A stretch of DNA of 64,000 nt from Bacteroidales bacterium (GTDB taxonomy: Bacteria > Bacteroidota > Bacteroidia > Bacteroidales > VadinHA17). Of the stretch, positions 63,735-64,000 are shown piece by piece (position 1 is the stretch's first letter; each line of letters begins with the position of its first letter). The position numbers and the translations under genes are program-made. The stretch covers positions 1 through 64,000 of the forward strand of contig JAIPBU010000020.1 in assembly GCA_021738535.1 (NCBI GenBank), in the 5' to 3' direction. The notes under the pieces were generated by a model, which had not been told where the DNA came from, ran no database searches, and worked only from the letters and a program-made list of their open reading frames with translations.

Positions 63735-64000
63735 TTATTCAACATTCATCAACTCTTCAATCTCATCAATTTCCTTGGGCACTGCCCTGGTCAGGACTTC
63801 GCAGCCATCATCTGTAATAAGCACAGTATCCTCTATCCTAACTCCTATACCTATTTCGGGATTATACAATCCGGGCTCTATCGCAAAAACCATTCCGGGT
63901 CTGAGCCCCTCATCACCGTAAACACCGACATCGTGAACCGCCATCCCTACAAAATGGCCAAATCCACTTATTATATTTTCAACCTTCAACTCACCATTCT
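63735..64000 (-). CDS. Aminopeptidase P-type M24 peptidase, C-terminal part (cut by window edge)
   Basis: The reading frame continues past base 64000 (codons for N-G-E-L precede the listed TTG), so only the last ~88 residues are visible. [17 protein letters not shown] and [31 protein letters not shown] are the metal-binding His and Glu regions of the M24 pita-bread fold, as in Xaa-Pro aminopeptidases. The true start lies outside the window. The C-terminus ends [12 protein letters not shown]. Confidence 0.88.
   Translation of the reverse strand, partial: NGELKVENIISGFGHFVGMAVHDVGVYGDEGLRPGMVFAIEPGLYNPEIGIGVRIEDTVLITDDGCEVLTRAVPKEIDEIEELMNVE

Overview
The window is chromosomal DNA from a member of the Bacteroidota, most likely an anaerobic or facultative Bacteroidales/Marinilabiliales-type organism. 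The grounds are several TAnnTTTG promoter boxes, a TonB receptor paired with a DUF4249 lipoprotein, a type A type-IX-secretion sorting tail, DUF4954, DUF3127 and GldL-like proteins, and many decayed short tandem repeats between genes. There is no phage, plasmid or intact insertion sequence.

Region 1 (1-9.3 kb) is a complete type II-C CRISPR-Cas9 locus read on the minus strand: cas9 (1359 aa, catalytic residues intact), cas1, cas2, a 141-bp AT-rich leader, then 46 repeats of 36 bp with 45 spacers of 29-31 nt. A tracrRNA on the plus strand lies between cas9 and a canonical Bacteroidota cas9 promoter, so the cas9 mRNA leader should be fully antisense to it. The distal end of the array abuts an 80-bp element found again at 59.2 kb. 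The upstream gap ends in GC-rich palindromes and 14 in-phase octamers.

Region 2 (9.3-16.7 kb, minus strand) has a DUF4249/TonB receptor pair, a PL29-like lipoprotein, a cupin overlapping a transketolase, and a well-formed terminator. Region 3 (16.9-23.3 kb, plus strand) is a heavy-metal RND efflux operon (small His/Cys protein, CusB-like adaptor with a His/Asp/Glu tandem repeat, CusA-like pump, TolC-like channel) followed by a remnant of mnmD that has lost its catalytic core. Region 4 (23.4-46 kb) is mostly housekeeping: FKBP isomerase, DUF3127 protein with an SSB-like tail, a T9SS cargo protein, glmS, DUF4954, a PAS-LuxR regulator, M3 oligopeptidase, purL, an SDR oxidoreductase with a lipoprotein, a GH172-type protein, a membrane protein and an M1 peptidase.

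Region 5 (45.6-54.4 kb) is a sulfur-metabolism island of two divergent operons. Leftward: a molybdopterin polysulfide/thiosulfate reductase (PsrABC), two half-size YeeE/YedE sulfur transporters and a rhodanese lacking its cysteine. Rightward: sulfide:quinone oxidoreductase, DUF1641, a single-Cys DsrC/TusE protein and a DsrE2-like protein. The shared 319-bp promoter region carries two near-identical Crp/Fnr-type dyads, suggesting joint control of sulfur reduction, sulfur import and sulfide oxidation or sulfur carriage.

Region 6 (54.6-64 kb) has an alanine/sodium symporter with a large insert, two GldL-like small membrane proteins flanking rlmD, a dispersed-repeat region, a YadA-head/S74-chaperone surface protein and a smaller protein sharing its N-terminus, an elaborate nested inverted repeat downstream of tRNA-Ser(GCU), and the 3' end of an aminopeptidase P gene cut by the window edge. 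Names rest on motif recognition and context; no database search was run.
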